Positions 17,276 to 25,400 of a stretch of 64,000 nucleotides of DNA are shown in pieces (position 1 is the first letter of the stretch; every line of letters begins with the position of its first letter). The position numbers and the translations under genes were made by a program. Location of the stretch: contig NZ_CP096889.1 in the NCBI RefSeq assembly GCF_004124315.2, forward strand, positions 1,409,001 through 1,473,000, in the 5' to 3' direction. The notes beneath the pieces were generated by a model. That model was not told the origin of the DNA, did not search any database, and saw only the letters and a program-made list of their open reading frames with translations. The DNA comes from Bacillus cabrialesii (GTDB taxonomy: Bacteria > Bacillota > Bacilli > Bacillales > Bacillaceae).

Positions 17276-18640
17276 ATGAAGCTGAAGACCAAGATTCATC
17301 TGTACACATCCATATCGCTGTTGGTTTTATTAATGTTGATCCACACCGCAGTCTATCTGATTTTTTCGTCCGCGCTGACCTCAAAGGATGCAGCCCGGCT
17401 TACAGATGAGGCGGATAACATTGCCGAAGCGCTGCATGCTGCTGAAACGGAAGGAGTCGCTTTGCAGGATATGCTGCAGGCCTATCTTCCGGCAAACGGC
17501 ATGGTCCGTGTAGTGAATGGGGATCAAAAAGCCGTCATGACGATCACAAAAGAAAAAGCGTATAAAGATTTTCCTCTTTCTTTTCACAGCGGGGAAGCGG
17601 CAGATGTAAGGAAACATGACGGCAAGCTGTTTGCTGAGGCTGCTGTTCCGGTGATTTGGACCGATGGGCAAGTGGTATCTCTCCAGCTGGTTGAAAGGCT
17701 GGAGAATACAGAAGAGAGTCTGTTTCTGCTGAAAATCATCTTATTCGCCGCAAGTGCCGCTGTCTGTATCGCTTCTTTTTTTGCCGGCAGCTTGCTCGCC
17801 CGCCGTATCATCAATCCGATCAGGCGATTAATGATGACGATGAAAGACATACAGCGGGAAAAAGCATTCAAAACGATTTCTTTAGAAGGACAGTCACACG
17901 ACGAGTTATATCAAATGGGGCTGACATTTAATGAGATGGCAATGATGCTGAAAGAGCACTATGATAAACAGCAGCAGTTCGTTCAAGATGCTTCACACGA
18001 ATTGAAAACCCCGCTTACTATTATAGAAAGCTACAGCAGCCTGATGAAGCGGTGGGGGGCAAAAAAGCCGGAGGTGCTTGAGGAGTCGATCGAAGCGATT
18101 CACTCAGAAGCGGTTCATATGAAGAAACTGACCAACCAGCTGCTGGCGCTGGCCAAGAGCCATAAAGGACTTGAACTTGACATGAAAACAATCGATCTGA
18201 TTGAAGTGTCGCGCGCCGTCATGCAAACGCTCCACCCCGTTTATCAGCGTGATATTTTGCTTGAAACAGATAAGGAGAGACTGCTTGTAACAGCTGATGA
18301 AGAACGCATCAAACAGCTGCTGACGATTTTGCTCGATAATGCAATAAAGTATAGTGAAAAAGCCATTGTTGTGTCAGCCGGAATGAGAAATGGACGGCCG
18401 TTTCTGTCTGTGAGTGATGAAGGCATCGGAATACCTGAGGAGCATATTCCGCATCTGTTTGAGCGGTTCTACCGCGCGGATGAGGCACGAAACAGAAAAA
18501 CAGGCGGAACGGGTTTAGGCCTTTCCATTGCCAAGCAAATCGCCGATGAGCACGGCATTGAGCTGTCTGTCAAAAGCAAGCCGGGGCAAGGAACGGCTGT
18601 CACCATGCAATTCAGAGAACAGGATGGGGGAAGCCGATGA
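17276..18640 (+). CDS. ykoH: Sensor histidine kinase
   Basis: 454 residues: TM1 (about 10-32), an extracytoplasmic domain of about 125 residues, TM2 (about 155-178) and a HAMP segment (RIINPIRRLMMTM). The HisKA domain has phospho-accepting His in QDASHELKTPLTI. The HATPase domain has N box LLDNAIKYS, G boxes SDEGIGIP and GTGLGLSIAK. Typical membrane sensor paired with YkoG. Its 3' end overlaps ykoI by 4 bp (ATGA). The neighbouring PepSY proteins suggest an envelope-related signal, which is inference. Confidence 0.93.
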   Translation: MKLKTKIHLYTSISLLVLLMLIHTAVYLIFSSALTSKDAARLTDEADNIAEALHAAETEGVALQDMLQAYLPANGMVRVVNGDQKAVMTITKEKAYKDFPLSFHSGEAADVRKHDGKLFAEAAVPVIWTDGQVVSLQLVERLENTEESLFLLKIILFAASAAVCIASFFAGSLLARRIINPIRRLMMTMKDIQREKAFKTISLEGQSHDELYQMGLTFNEMAMMLKEHYDKQQQFVQDASHELKTPLTIIESYSSLMKRWGAKKPEVLEESIEAIHSEAVHMKKLTNQLLALAKSHKGLELDMKTIDLIEVSRAVMQTLHPVYQRDILLETDKERLLVTADEERIKQLLTILLDNAIKYSEKAIVVSAGMRNGRPFLSVSDEGIGIPEEHIPHLFERFYRADEARNRKTGGTGLGLSIAKQIADEHGIELSVKSKPGQGTAVTMQFREQDGGSR

Positions 18641-19317
18641 ACAAAACAATAAAAGCAGTTTTTGCTAGTGCGGCAGCGGTTTTAGCCGTTATCGTCTGTA
18701 CGTTTCTCATCATTCGGCAAACCCATGAGGACGTACTGTCAAAGGAGGCTGTCGTAAAAAAAATCGAAGCCTCATATGAGGGCGAGGTCACGAAAGCAAC
18801 ACAATCAAAGGATAAAAAAACGTATGATATGACCCTTGAAAATCCAAAGGGAACTTATTTTATCAAAGCTGACGCAAAATCGGCTGATATTCTCTCAATG
18901 AACAGAGTAAAAGCGGTGAATCCATCTGCCATGACAGAAAAAGAAGCCGAGCAACTCGCGCTTAACCGGGTGCCGGGAACCGTCAAAAAACAAACACAAC
19001 AGAATCGTGTTGCCGCATATATCATTCAAAAAGAAGATGGAGAAACATACGAAGTGAAGGTGGACATGGAGGCAAAAGCAGTCATGTCTGCTGATCAAAT
19101 CAGCAGTAAAGATCAGCAAAAAACGAGGATTACGAAAAAAGAAGCCAAAACAATTGCTGAGCGAGAAACGGGCGGGACAGCGGATGACGCAGATCTCGAA
19201 GAACATGAGGGCACTCTCATCTTTGAAGTGGATGTTGATCTTCCTGATGATAAGGAAGCGACGGTGAAAATAAATGCCTACACCGGAAAGGTTGCAAACA
19301 TTGTGTATGAAGACTGA
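18637..19317 (+). CDS. ykoI: Membrane-anchored PepSY-domain protein
   Basis: 226 residues: an N-terminal membrane anchor (about 7-27) then an extracytoplasmic part with PepSY-type repeats, seen as EAEQLALNRVPGTVKK (about 108-) and EAKTIAERETGGTADD (about 168-) each followed by a YEVKV/IFEVDV strand. PepSY domains are thought to modulate extracellular proteases or act in sensing. Coupling to ykoH by a 4-bp overlap suggests it belongs to the signalling unit. The role is not known. Confidence 0.85.
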   Translation: MNKTIKAVFASAAAVLAVIVCTFLIIRQTHEDVLSKEAVVKKIEASYEGEVTKATQSKDKKTYDMTLENPKGTYFIKADAKSADILSMNRVKAVNPSAMTEKEAEQLALNRVPGTVKKQTQQNRVAAYIIQKEDGETYEVKVDMEAKAVMSADQISSKDQQKTRITKKEAKTIAERETGGTADDADLEEHEGTLIFEVDVDLPDDKEATVKINAYTGKVANIVYED

Positions 19318-19408
19318 CGGTTTCTCATCAAATTCTCATCTTTCTCTCGTTTTCCTTTCATGTTGAGTGTGTAAACTGTACTCATACAAAACAAAGGAGG
19401 AATCACAT

Positions 19409-19924
19409 ATGCTCAAGAAAAGATGGATGGTTGGCCTTTTAGCAGGATGTGTAGCAGCCGGCGGATTCAGCTACAACGCGTTTGCGAAAGAAAACAATGA
19501 ACACACACAAACTGCTTCTTCAAAGACTTCTGCACTCACTGAACAGGAAGCAGAATCGATTGCTAAAACGGTTGTTGACGGTACAGTGGAAGACATCGAC
19601 AGAGACATTTACAACGGCAAAGAAGCCTATGAAGTGGAGATCGAAAAAGACGGTGAAGACTACGATGTTTATGTAGATATTAATACTAGACAAGCGCTCA
19701 ATGACCCGTTACAAGAGAAAGCGGAACAAGTCGCCATCACAAAAGAAGAAGCTGAAGAAATTGCTTTAAAGCAAACAAATGGAACAGTAACAGAAAGCAA
19801 GCTTGACGAAGACGACGGTACTTACATCTATGAAATTGAAATCCAAACGAAACAAGGAGATGAGGCGGAATTTGACATTTCCGCAAAGGATGGACGTATC
19901 ATCAAGCAGGAGATAGACGACTGA
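19409..19924 (+). CDS. ykoJ: Secreted PepSY-domain protein
   Basis: 171 residues with an N-terminal signal peptide (KKR, hydrophobic VGLLAGCVAAGGFSYNAFA, likely cleaved after AFA). Two PepSY repeats follow: ALTEQEAESIAKTVVDGTVED and AITKEEAEEIALKQTNGTVTE regions, each with a YEVEI/YEIEI strand. It is acidic overall. AAAGGAGG lies upstream of the ATG at 19409; the upstream in-frame ATG lacks one. It is separated from ykoI by 91 bases and followed by a terminator, so it may have its own promoter and be a target of YkoG. Confidence 0.85.
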   Translation: MLKKRWMVGLLAGCVAAGGFSYNAFAKENNEHTQTASSKTSALTEQEAESIAKTVVDGTVEDIDRDIYNGKEAYEVEIEKDGEDYDVYVDINTRQALNDPLQEKAEQVAITKEEAEEIALKQTNGTVTESKLDEDDGTYIYEIEIQTKQGDEAEFDISAKDGRIIKQEIDD

Positions 19925-19927
19925 TCA

Positions 19928-19953
19928 AACCCCCGCTAGAGCGGGGGTTTTTT
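19928..19953 (+). terminator. ykoJ terminator
   Basis: ACCCCCGCT / AGCGGGGGT hairpin followed by six T. Confidence 0.9.
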
Positions 19954-20006
19954 CATGATAAGAAACCTTCTTTTGGACAATCTAAATAGAAAAGGAGGCG
20001 AAACGC

Positions 20007-20144
20007 ATGGAAAAGAAAGAGGAGCAATACATCAATCAGGCTGAATTTGTCCCTCATCCGACGAAGGAAGGAGAGTATGCCTTATTTCTTCACGAAACAT
20101 ATCATTTGCTCTCTGAAGATGATGAGACGCAAACAACAGAATAA
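20007..20144 (+). CDS. Small acidic protein, 45 residues, unknown
   Basis: An ORF preceded by AAAAGGAGGCGAAACGC and starting ATG: MEKKEEQYINQAEFVPHPTK and ending EDDETQTTE. It has no membrane segment or cysteine and a high Glu/Asp content. The strong ribosome site with ideal spacing is the main evidence. It sits between the ykoJ terminator and the M-box leader. Function not recognised. Confidence 0.6.
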   Translation: MEKKEEQYINQAEFVPHPTKEGEYALFLHETYHLLSEDDETQTTE

Positions 20145-20260
20145 GGGCTTAGGCCCTTGTTTTGTTCCGTAATTGTGATGAAAGCGCATTAATTACTTTT
20201 TTGAGTTGACACAGCTTGTTTTTTTCTGTAATCTCAGTGTGTCAATTCAATTAGGAACTT

Positions 20261-20475
20261 CGTTAGGTGAGGCTCCTGTATGGAGATACGCTGCTGCCCA
20301 AAAATGTCCAAAGACGCCAATGGGTCAACAGAAATCATCGACATAAGGTGATTTTTAACGCAGCTGGATGTTTGATCCTATGCCATACAGTGCTAAAGCT
20401 CTACGATTGAAGGCGCCCGCACGCTTTTTTGCCGTGCTTCTTTCTCCTTCAATCCCGAAGGCTTTTTTTATGCCT
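20261..20475 (+). ncRNA. M-box (ykoK) magnesium riboswitch
   Basis: The sequence has the M-box consensus: CGTTAGGTGAGGCTCCTGTA at the start, ATACGCTGCTGCCCAAAAATG, GACGCCAATGGGTCAACAGA, and CCATACAGTGCTAAAGCTCT near 20391. An expression platform follows in which TTGAAGG (about 20406-20412) can pair with CCTTCAA (about 20449-20455), which alternatively forms CCTTC/GAAGG before a T run (terminator). High Mg2+ terminates transcription of mgtE in B. subtilis. Confidence 0.95.
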
Positions 20476-20508
20476 TTAAAACGAAGTTTACAAAAGGAGG
20501 TGCGGAGT

Positions 20509-20631
20509 ATGGATTCTCCCCATTCGAGTCAATCTGAAGAAGTACCCATATACTATGACAGCAAGACAATTGATTACACGATGAGGAGACGATCTGCCGC
20601 ACCTTCAGCCGAGGCCGGCACGTCTCCGTAG
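20509..20631 (+). CDS. Candidate 40-residue ORF between M-box and mgtE
   Basis: AAAAGGAGGTGCGGAGT precedes an ATG opening 40 codons: MDSPHSSQSEEVPIYYDSKT and ending RRRSAAPSAEAGTSP, stop TAG at 20629, 17 bases before mgtE. The ribosome site is strong. It could be a small co-translated protein, or a regulatory leader peptide of the mgtE message. It is hydrophilic, with an acidic front and a basic RRR core. I do not recall it as annotated in 168. Confidence 0.55.
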   Translation: MDSPHSSQSEEVPIYYDSKTIDYTMRRRSAAPSAEAGTSP

Positions 20632-20648
20632 AGGAGGTACGAGTCCCG

Positions 20649-22004
20649 ATGGTTCAAAACATGACCTATGACGAACTCATTTTACGCATTATTATTTTAT
20701 TGCGAGACGGGAAAATCAGGGATTTCAGAAGCGTTATTGATGAGCTACAGCCCTATGATATGGCGTTTATTTTTAAAGAAATGCCGGAAAAACACCGCGC
20801 CCGCTATTTATCTTATTTAACTGTAGATGATATCACTGATATGATCGGGGAGCTGGAACGCGAATTTCAGCTTGCCGTCTTAAATAAAGTCGGAAAAACC
20901 AGAGCAACACTAGCGATGAACAAAATGGACAACGATGACCTTGCTCAATTGCTTGAAGAAATGGACGAAGAACTGAAAGAACAGCTTTTGTCCAGCATGG
21001 AAGCGTCAGAGTCAAAAGCTGTACAGCTTTTGATGAATTATCCGGCTGACTCAGCGGGACGCATGATGACAAACCGGTTTGTATGGATTCCTCAGCATTA
21101 TACGGTCAAAGACGCGGTCGTCAAACTGAAAAGCTTTGCTGAAATAGCTGAATCGATCAACTACTTATATGTGATCAATGAAAACAAACAGCTGGTGGGC
21201 GTACTTTCCTACCGTGATTTGATTCTAGGCGAACCTGAAGAAAAGGTGCAGGATTTAATGTTTACCCGCGTCATTTCAGCAGGCGCCCTTCAGGATCAGG
21301 AAGAAGTTGCCCGCCTGATTGAACGTTATGATTTCTTGGCGATTCCAGTTGTGGAAGAAAACAACGTGCTTGTCGGCATTGTAACGGTCGATGATATTAT
21401 TGACGTGGTTATTCGGGAAGCTGATGAGGATTACGAAAAATTTGCCGCTTCCGGTAAAGACATCACTTTTGACACAAAGGCTTACGTGGCGGCGTACCGG
21501 CGCCTGCCATGGCTGATTTTACTCTTGTTTATCGGACTGATTTCAGGAAGCATTATCAGTTATTTTGAAGATGCGCTTCAGCAGGTCGTCGCGCTGGCGT
21601 TTTTTATGCCGATGGTGTCAGGAATGACAGGAAATACGGGAACACAATCCCTCGCGGTTGTCATCCGAGGTTTGTCTAAAGAAGAAATGAACAAAAAAAC
21701 GATTGTGCGCCTGATCCTTCGGGAGTTCAGAACAAGTATTTATATCGGAGCGGTTTGTTCTGTTCTGATTGCGATTATCGCCATTTTATGGCAGGGGAAC
21801 GCGCTTTTAGGATTTGTTGTCTCCTCTTCATTGCTTTTTACGTTAATTATCGGCACGATGTCAGGAACGATTATTCCTATTATTTTGCACAAGCTGAAAG
21901 TAGACCCGGCGATCGCTTCAGGACCGCTGATTACAACGCTAAACGATATTTTGTCTTTATTAATTTATTTCGGCATCGCCACTGCATTCATACACTCATT
22001 ATAA
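20649..22004 (+). CDS. mgtE: Magnesium transporter MgtE
   Basis: The main Mg2+ channel/transporter of B. subtilis. The 451 residues contain an N-terminal superhelical domain (about 10-130), a CBS pair (about 135-260, with YLYVINENKQLVGVLSYRDL and the second CBS ending VDDIIDVVI), a plug helix, and five C-terminal membrane helices (about 285-450) with the PMVSGMTGNTGTQS selectivity region. The cytoplasmic domains sense Mg2+ and gate the channel. GAGGAGG precedes the ATG. The upstream M-box adds transcriptional control. Confidence 0.96.
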   Translation: MVQNMTYDELILRIIILLRDGKIRDFRSVIDELQPYDMAFIFKEMPEKHRARYLSYLTVDDITDMIGELEREFQLAVLNKVGKTRATLAMNKMDNDDLAQLLEEMDEELKEQLLSSMEASESKAVQLLMNYPADSAGRMMTNRFVWIPQHYTVKDAVVKLKSFAEIAESINYLYVINENKQLVGVLSYRDLILGEPEEKVQDLMFTRVISAGALQDQEEVARLIERYDFLAIPVVEENNVLVGIVTVDDIIDVVIREADEDYEKFAASGKDITFDTKAYVAAYRRLPWLILLLFIGLISGSIISYFEDALQQVVALAFFMPMVSGMTGNTGTQSLAVVIRGLSKEEMNKKTIVRLILREFRTSIYIGAVCSVLIAIIAILWQGNALLGFVVSSSLLFTLIIGTMSGTIIPIILHKLKVDPAIASGPLITTLNDILSLLIYFGIATAFIHSL

Positions 22005-22009
22005 AAGTA

Positions 22010-22044
22010 AAAAGTCCGTCTCAATCGCGAGTCGGACTTTTATT
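22010..22044. terminator. Terminator between mgtE and tnrA
   Basis: AAAAGTCCG / CGGACTTTT stem with A and T flanks, serving both convergent genes. Confidence 0.8.
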
Positions 22045-22046
22045 AT

Positions 22047-22379
22047 TTACCGGTTTTTGTACCGAAAGTGAGCATTAAGCTGCCCCTCCAGCATTTTTTT
22101 CCGCACTTGCGGATCGTTTTTCACCATCTGTTCTTTTTTGCGCATATCCTTTAAAATCTCTGCCGTCTGTACACCGTCTTCACGCTTATTGGCAATATCC
22201 ATCAGCCGCTCCACATCGGCAAAAGAATATTTTCTCGTTCCCCTTGAAGAACGCTGCGGATAAATGAGCTTCCGTTCCTCGTAGTACCTGATCTGTCTTA
22301 CGGACAATCCTGTCAATTCACTCACAATCCCGATTGAAATCACTTTTTTGTCTTTATAAGAATGATCTTCTGTGGTCAT
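22047..22379 (-). CDS. tnrA: Global nitrogen regulator TnrA (MerR family)
   Basis: TnrA activates or represses nitrogen genes under nitrogen limitation and is captured by feedback-inhibited glutamine synthetase. The 110 residues have a MerR winged helix (IVSELTGLSVRQIRYYEERKLIYPQ) and the short C-terminal tail (EGQLNAHFRYKNR) that contacts glutamine synthetase. The start MTTEDHSYKD at 22379 matches known TnrA; the longer frame to 22424 lacks a ribosome site. A TnrA box lies upstream at 22444, consistent with autoregulation. Confidence 0.95.
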   Translation of the reverse strand: MTTEDHSYKDKKVISIGIVSELTGLSVRQIRYYEERKLIYPQRSSRGTRKYSFADVERLMDIANKREDGVQTAEILKDMRKKEQMVKNDPQVRKKMLEGQLNAHFRYKNR

Positions 22380-22443
22380 TTTTCCACCCCTGGATGTCTT
22401 TTGATAATAGTATATAAAAAACAAAGAGAAAAAACCTGACGCT

Positions 22444-22460
22444 TGTCATATTTTCTAACA
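22444..22460. promoter_or_regulatory. TnrA box in the tnrA-ykzB intergenic region
   Basis: TGTCATATTTTCTAACA fits the palindromic TnrA/GlnR consensus TGTNANATTTTNTNACA exactly. It lies 65 bp before tnrA and about 113 bp before ykzB, and could serve either gene. Confidence 0.85.
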
Positions 22461-22572
22461 TCAAATAGAAGATTTTTGAAAAAATGCGGCAGAAAAATTA
22501 ACAAGAATAATGCGTAACACACAAGCGCGTTTTATCCTATATGTAACGAATCATTGAGGAGGAAGGATAATC

Positions 22573-22734
22573 ATGGAGGAAGAAAAAGCGGTCTCACTGG
22601 CAAAAGAAATTATAGAGTTGGATATCAAACGTGATGAAATGCTGGAGACGTTTATGCAGCTTGCCGGAGAACATGCTTTTCAACTATTAAGATCGGTTCA
22701 AAACGGACTGTACCGAAAATCTTCGCAAACATAA
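22573..22734 (+). CDS. ykzB: Small Spo0E-size protein YkzB, unknown function
   Basis: 53 residues beginning MEEEKAVSLAKEIIELDIKR, predicted helical. Strong GAGGAGGAA upstream of the ATG. Position divergent from tnrA and upstream of ykoL matches ykzB of B. subtilis, reported as TnrA-controlled. No domain recognised. Confidence 0.75.
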   Translation: MEEEKAVSLAKEIIELDIKRDEMLETFMQLAGEHAFQLLRSVQNGLYRKSSQT

Positions 22735-22815
22735 ATTCTTTACATTAGATTCATACCACGTTCATTTAAATAGGGTATCTTGTATATAGGATACCTCAAA
22801 ATGAAGGAGGACGCT

Positions 22816-22998
22816 ATGAGTAATTTATTGAAATCCGCTTTAGAAAAAGAGCGAAGCCATTATTCTGAAAAACTCTTTCAAATTGGAGTTTATAATAAAG
22901 AAGTCATGAACAAAATGACGATTTCCGAACTGCGAAAGGAATACGCATATTTCTTCCGGAGTATTGCAAATCACAAAAAATATCCTTATACAAGATAA
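22816..22998 (+). CDS. ykoL: Small protein YkoL
   Basis: 60 residues, MSNLLKSALEKERSHYSEKL onward, ending HKKYPYTR; nearly identical to B. subtilis YkoL. AAGGAGG precedes the ATG at 22816 (an earlier ATG at 22780 lacks a site). In 168 it is reported with ykzB as TnrA-activated and phosphate-starvation-responsive. Function unknown. Its stop codon lies in the loop of its terminator. Confidence 0.85.
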   Translation: MSNLLKSALEKERSHYSEKLFQIGVYNKEVMNKMTISELRKEYAYFFRSIANHKKYPYTR

Positions 22999-23015
22999 TG
23001 TATAAGGATTTTTTT
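22982..23015 (+). terminator. ykoL terminator overlapping the coding end
   Basis: ATCCTTATAC / GTATAAGGAT perfect 10-bp stem then T run; the left arm encodes the last residues of YkoL and the TAA lies in the loop. Confidence 0.85.
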
Positions 23016-23130
23016 GCTTTCAGAAGGAATTTCTCGAATTATAGCGAATACATATAGTAAGGGACTGAACTCTTATTATATGTAAGGGTTTTCATTATTT
23101 TTTTATAAAAATCCTATATACGAGGTAGAT

Positions 23131-23595
23131 ATGATGAGATTATCGTTTAACGAAGAAGAAGTTGAGCGTGCGATGAATTTGTACAGAGTTTTTGCAAGGG
23201 CTTTCAAAAGTGTGTCTGAACATAGTATCCGTGACAGCAAAGAGCACGGCTTTAATCCGACTGAGTTTGCTGTACTGGAGCTCCTGTACACAAGAGGCCC
23301 GCAAAAATTACAGCAAATTGGGTCGAGACTTCTGCTTGTGAGCGGAAACGTCACATATGTCATTGACAAATTAGAAAGAAACGGGTTTTTAGTAAGGGAG
23401 CAAGACCCGAAAGATAAACGCTCCGTTTACGCGCATTTAACTGACAAGGGAAATGAGTATTTGGATAAAATTTATCCGATTCATGCACTGCGTATTGCGA
23501 GAGCATTTTCTGGCCTATCTCCTGATGAACAGGACCAGCTGATCGTCCTCCTGAAGAAAGCAGGCATTCACAGCCAGCACTTGCTGTTTCGTTAA
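23131..23595 (+). CDS. ykoM: MarR-family transcriptional regulator
   Basis: 154 residues with a MarR winged helix: FNPTEFAVLELLYTRGPQKL, helix-turn-helix around IGSRLLLVSGNVTYVIDKLE and wing DPKDKRSVYAHLT. It is strikingly similar to MhqR at 59420 over this core, so the two are paralogues. MhqR senses quinones; the YkoM ligand is unknown. No clear target operon is adjacent except the divergent-looking ykoN/ykoP set. Two ATGs (23131, 23134) with only a weak ribosome site. Confidence 0.9.
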   Translation: MMRLSFNEEEVERAMNLYRVFARAFKSVSEHSIRDSKEHGFNPTEFAVLELLYTRGPQKLQQIGSRLLLVSGNVTYVIDKLERNGFLVREQDPKDKRSVYAHLTDKGNEYLDKIYPIHALRIARAFSGLSPDEQDQLIVLLKKAGIHSQHLLFR

Positions 23596-23601
23596 CTATT
23601 C

Positions 23602-23634
23602 TACACTCTCTGTTTCAGGAGAGTGTTTTTTTTT
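23602..23634. terminator. Terminator between ykoM and ykoN
   Basis: ACACTCTC / GAGAGTGT stem followed by a nine-T run on the + strand. Confidence 0.8.
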
Positions 23635-24730
23635 GTCTTATGATTGTTTTTAAAACATCTTCAATCCTCCGGTCAGATATTTCGTCAAGATATGCATTGA
23701 CATGTTTTTCATATTCTTTCACCTGTTCATTCGATTGGAAAAATGCCGCAATCTGTTCTTCTGCCTTCTGCATGTCCCAGTTTCTCATATCTGTGACAAG
23801 CTTCCTTTCCTCTAGAAGCTTCAAATTCATTTCCTCCTGGCCCGGCAGCGCATGATAAATAAATACCGGAAGCCGTTTCCGTAAGCATTCGCTGATGGTT
23901 ACACCTCCGGGTTTTGTCATGATGCCTGCCGACTGTTCATATAAACGGTTCATCTCTGCTTTGCTCTCAAGGTAGGGAATCGCCTCAATAAAAGGGTGGC
24001 CTAAACTTTTGACATCGCAGTAGAGCTTTTCATTCCTGCCGCATAATATTTTGTATAAGATGTTTCCGCCTGGCGAGAGGTCCTGAACCCATTTTGAAAT
24101 TCCCCCGATCCCCATACTGCCGCCTGTGATGATGATGGTGTATGGCGGATGATGCTGACAGGTGTATGTCGATCCCATTTCAAACATCCGGTGAACGGGA
24201 ATGCCGGTCAAGTATATGTTTTTCTGATCGATTCCTTCAGACAGGAGCTGCTTCTTGACATCCATGATCGGAACAAAATGGACATCAATGTTCTCCCGCC
24301 CCCATAATTGATTCACAAAAAAATCAGTGTATACATTCACAACCTTTAAATTCGGATATTCCGGTTTTAGCCGGTTTAGCAGATATGAAGGCAGCGCATG
24401 TGTGCAGAACGCGATATCAGGCTGTTTTTCTTGGAGGATGTGCCTCATTTGTTGTGTGAACAGCCATTCGTACATGGTATAGCGTTTGTCATTCTGATAA
24501 TCGCCGCAGGCGAGGAGCCTGTATATGCCGCTGTACGTTTTCGGGAAATGCTGAATCCATTTTAAATACGCCTCAGAGGACAGTTTTTCTAACCGTCTAT
24601 ACGCATGCGAAAAGATATCAATTTTCTCAGATGCCAGTCCTTGAGACTCCAGTTCAGCCTGCAGGGCATCGGCGACATGATGGTGCCCGGTGGAAATGCT
24701 TAAAAAAGGAAAAATGAGAATGTTTTTCAT
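23615..24730 (-). CDS. ykoN: GT28/MGDG synthase-like glycosyltransferase
   Basis: 371 residues with the GT-B layout of diacylglycerol glycosyltransferases such as UgtP and plant MGDG synthase: N-terminal FPFLSISTGHHHVADAL, a middle VVNVYTDFFVNQLW, and the C-terminal UDP-sugar site with GGSMGIGG, MTKPGGVTISECLRK and PGQEEMNLKLLEE. It probably glycosylates a lipid; acceptor unknown. The start MKNILIFPFL follows AAGGAGG at 24730. Divergent from ykoP. Confidence 0.85.
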   Translation of the reverse strand: MKNILIFPFLSISTGHHHVADALQAELESQGLASEKIDIFSHAYRRLEKLSSEAYLKWIQHFPKTYSGIYRLLACGDYQNDKRYTMYEWLFTQQMRHILQEKQPDIAFCTHALPSYLLNRLKPEYPNLKVVNVYTDFFVNQLWGRENIDVHFVPIMDVKKQLLSEGIDQKNIYLTGIPVHRMFEMGSTYTCQHHPPYTIIITGGSMGIGGISKWVQDLSPGGNILYKILCGRNEKLYCDVKSLGHPFIEAIPYLESKAEMNRLYEQSAGIMTKPGGVTISECLRKRLPVFIYHALPGQEEMNLKLLEERKLVTDMRNWDMQKAEEQIAAFFQSNEQVKEYEKHVNAYLDEISDRRIEDVLKTIIRQKKTLS

Positions 24731-24821
24731 GACGGTCCTCCTTAAAAAATATGGCAACTATATTTTGAGGAGAACAATCGCAAAATATAAGGGTGTTTTT
24801 AATCATGAGGAAGGTGAAGAG

Positions 24822-25373
24822 ATGAAAGCCTGTTTCCTTACCATTTGGAGAGTTGTTGACCCGATTTATTTCTTTTTTTCAAGGCTGACCTTGGTTGACA
24901 AAGATCGTAAAAGCGTCTTTCGAGTCAGGCTGACGAAGTACAAAGGGCATCATGTCGTGCTGAGCGACGGAACACATATAAGAAAAAATGATGTGCTCGT
25001 TAAAATCCATCTGCACAATATTAAGCTGATACGGGAGCTGCAAAGCATTGAAAGCGCAGTCAGAAAGGGGATCATTATCTATCAAAAAGTATATCAATCG
25101 ATGCCGACACTTTTGGATTACATCAATAATCATAAAAAAAGCGAGAAAATCAAAGGAATCATTGGAATTACAATGCTTGACAAAGGAGTGGAAAGGCTCG
25201 GCTTCGATGTGGTCACTCCCGCCAATCCTTTTTACAGATGCTTTAAAAAGATTACTCATGTGCCGATTTTATATTTAACGTCAAAGCCAGTGAGCTTTAG
25301 GCATTTACCGAATTCATCCTATTTGTTTATTTCAAGAGAAAAGCTTCAAAGAACCTATCAAAAAAAAGACTGA
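24822..25373 (+). CDS. ykoP: YkoP-family protein, unknown function
   Basis: 183 residues starting MKACFLTIWRVVDPIYFFFS. The pattern GTHIRKNDVLVKIHLHNIKL is characteristic of YkoP-like domains, which I recall as also occurring fused to polysaccharide deacetylases in other bacilli. That suggests a role in envelope glycan or lipid modification (inference). GAAGGTGAAGAG precedes the ATG; the frame is open upstream to 24690 but would overlap ykoN. Divergent from the glycosyltransferase ykoN. Confidence 0.8.
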   Translation: MKACFLTIWRVVDPIYFFFSRLTLVDKDRKSVFRVRLTKYKGHHVVLSDGTHIRKNDVLVKIHLHNIKLIRELQSIESAVRKGIIIYQKVYQSMPTLLDYINNHKKSEKIKGIIGITMLDKGVERLGFDVVTPANPFYRCFKKITHVPILYLTSKPVSFRHLPNSSYLFISREKLQRTYQKKD

Positions 25374-25398
25374 TGCCTTGGTCAGCACAGTCTTTTTT
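25362..25398. terminator. Bidirectional terminator ykoP / ykoQ
   Basis: AAAAAAGACTG / CAGTCTTTTTT stem around the ykoP stop. Confidence 0.85.
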
Positions 25399-25400
25399 GA

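Noticed and set aside
20368..20508. Upstream part of an 87-codon frame in the M-box leader
   Set aside because: It translates riboswitch sequence; only the last 40 codons have a ribosome site.
22573..22734. ykzB as a Spo0E-like phosphatase
   Set aside because: It is small and helical like Spo0E, but lacks the SQELD signature.
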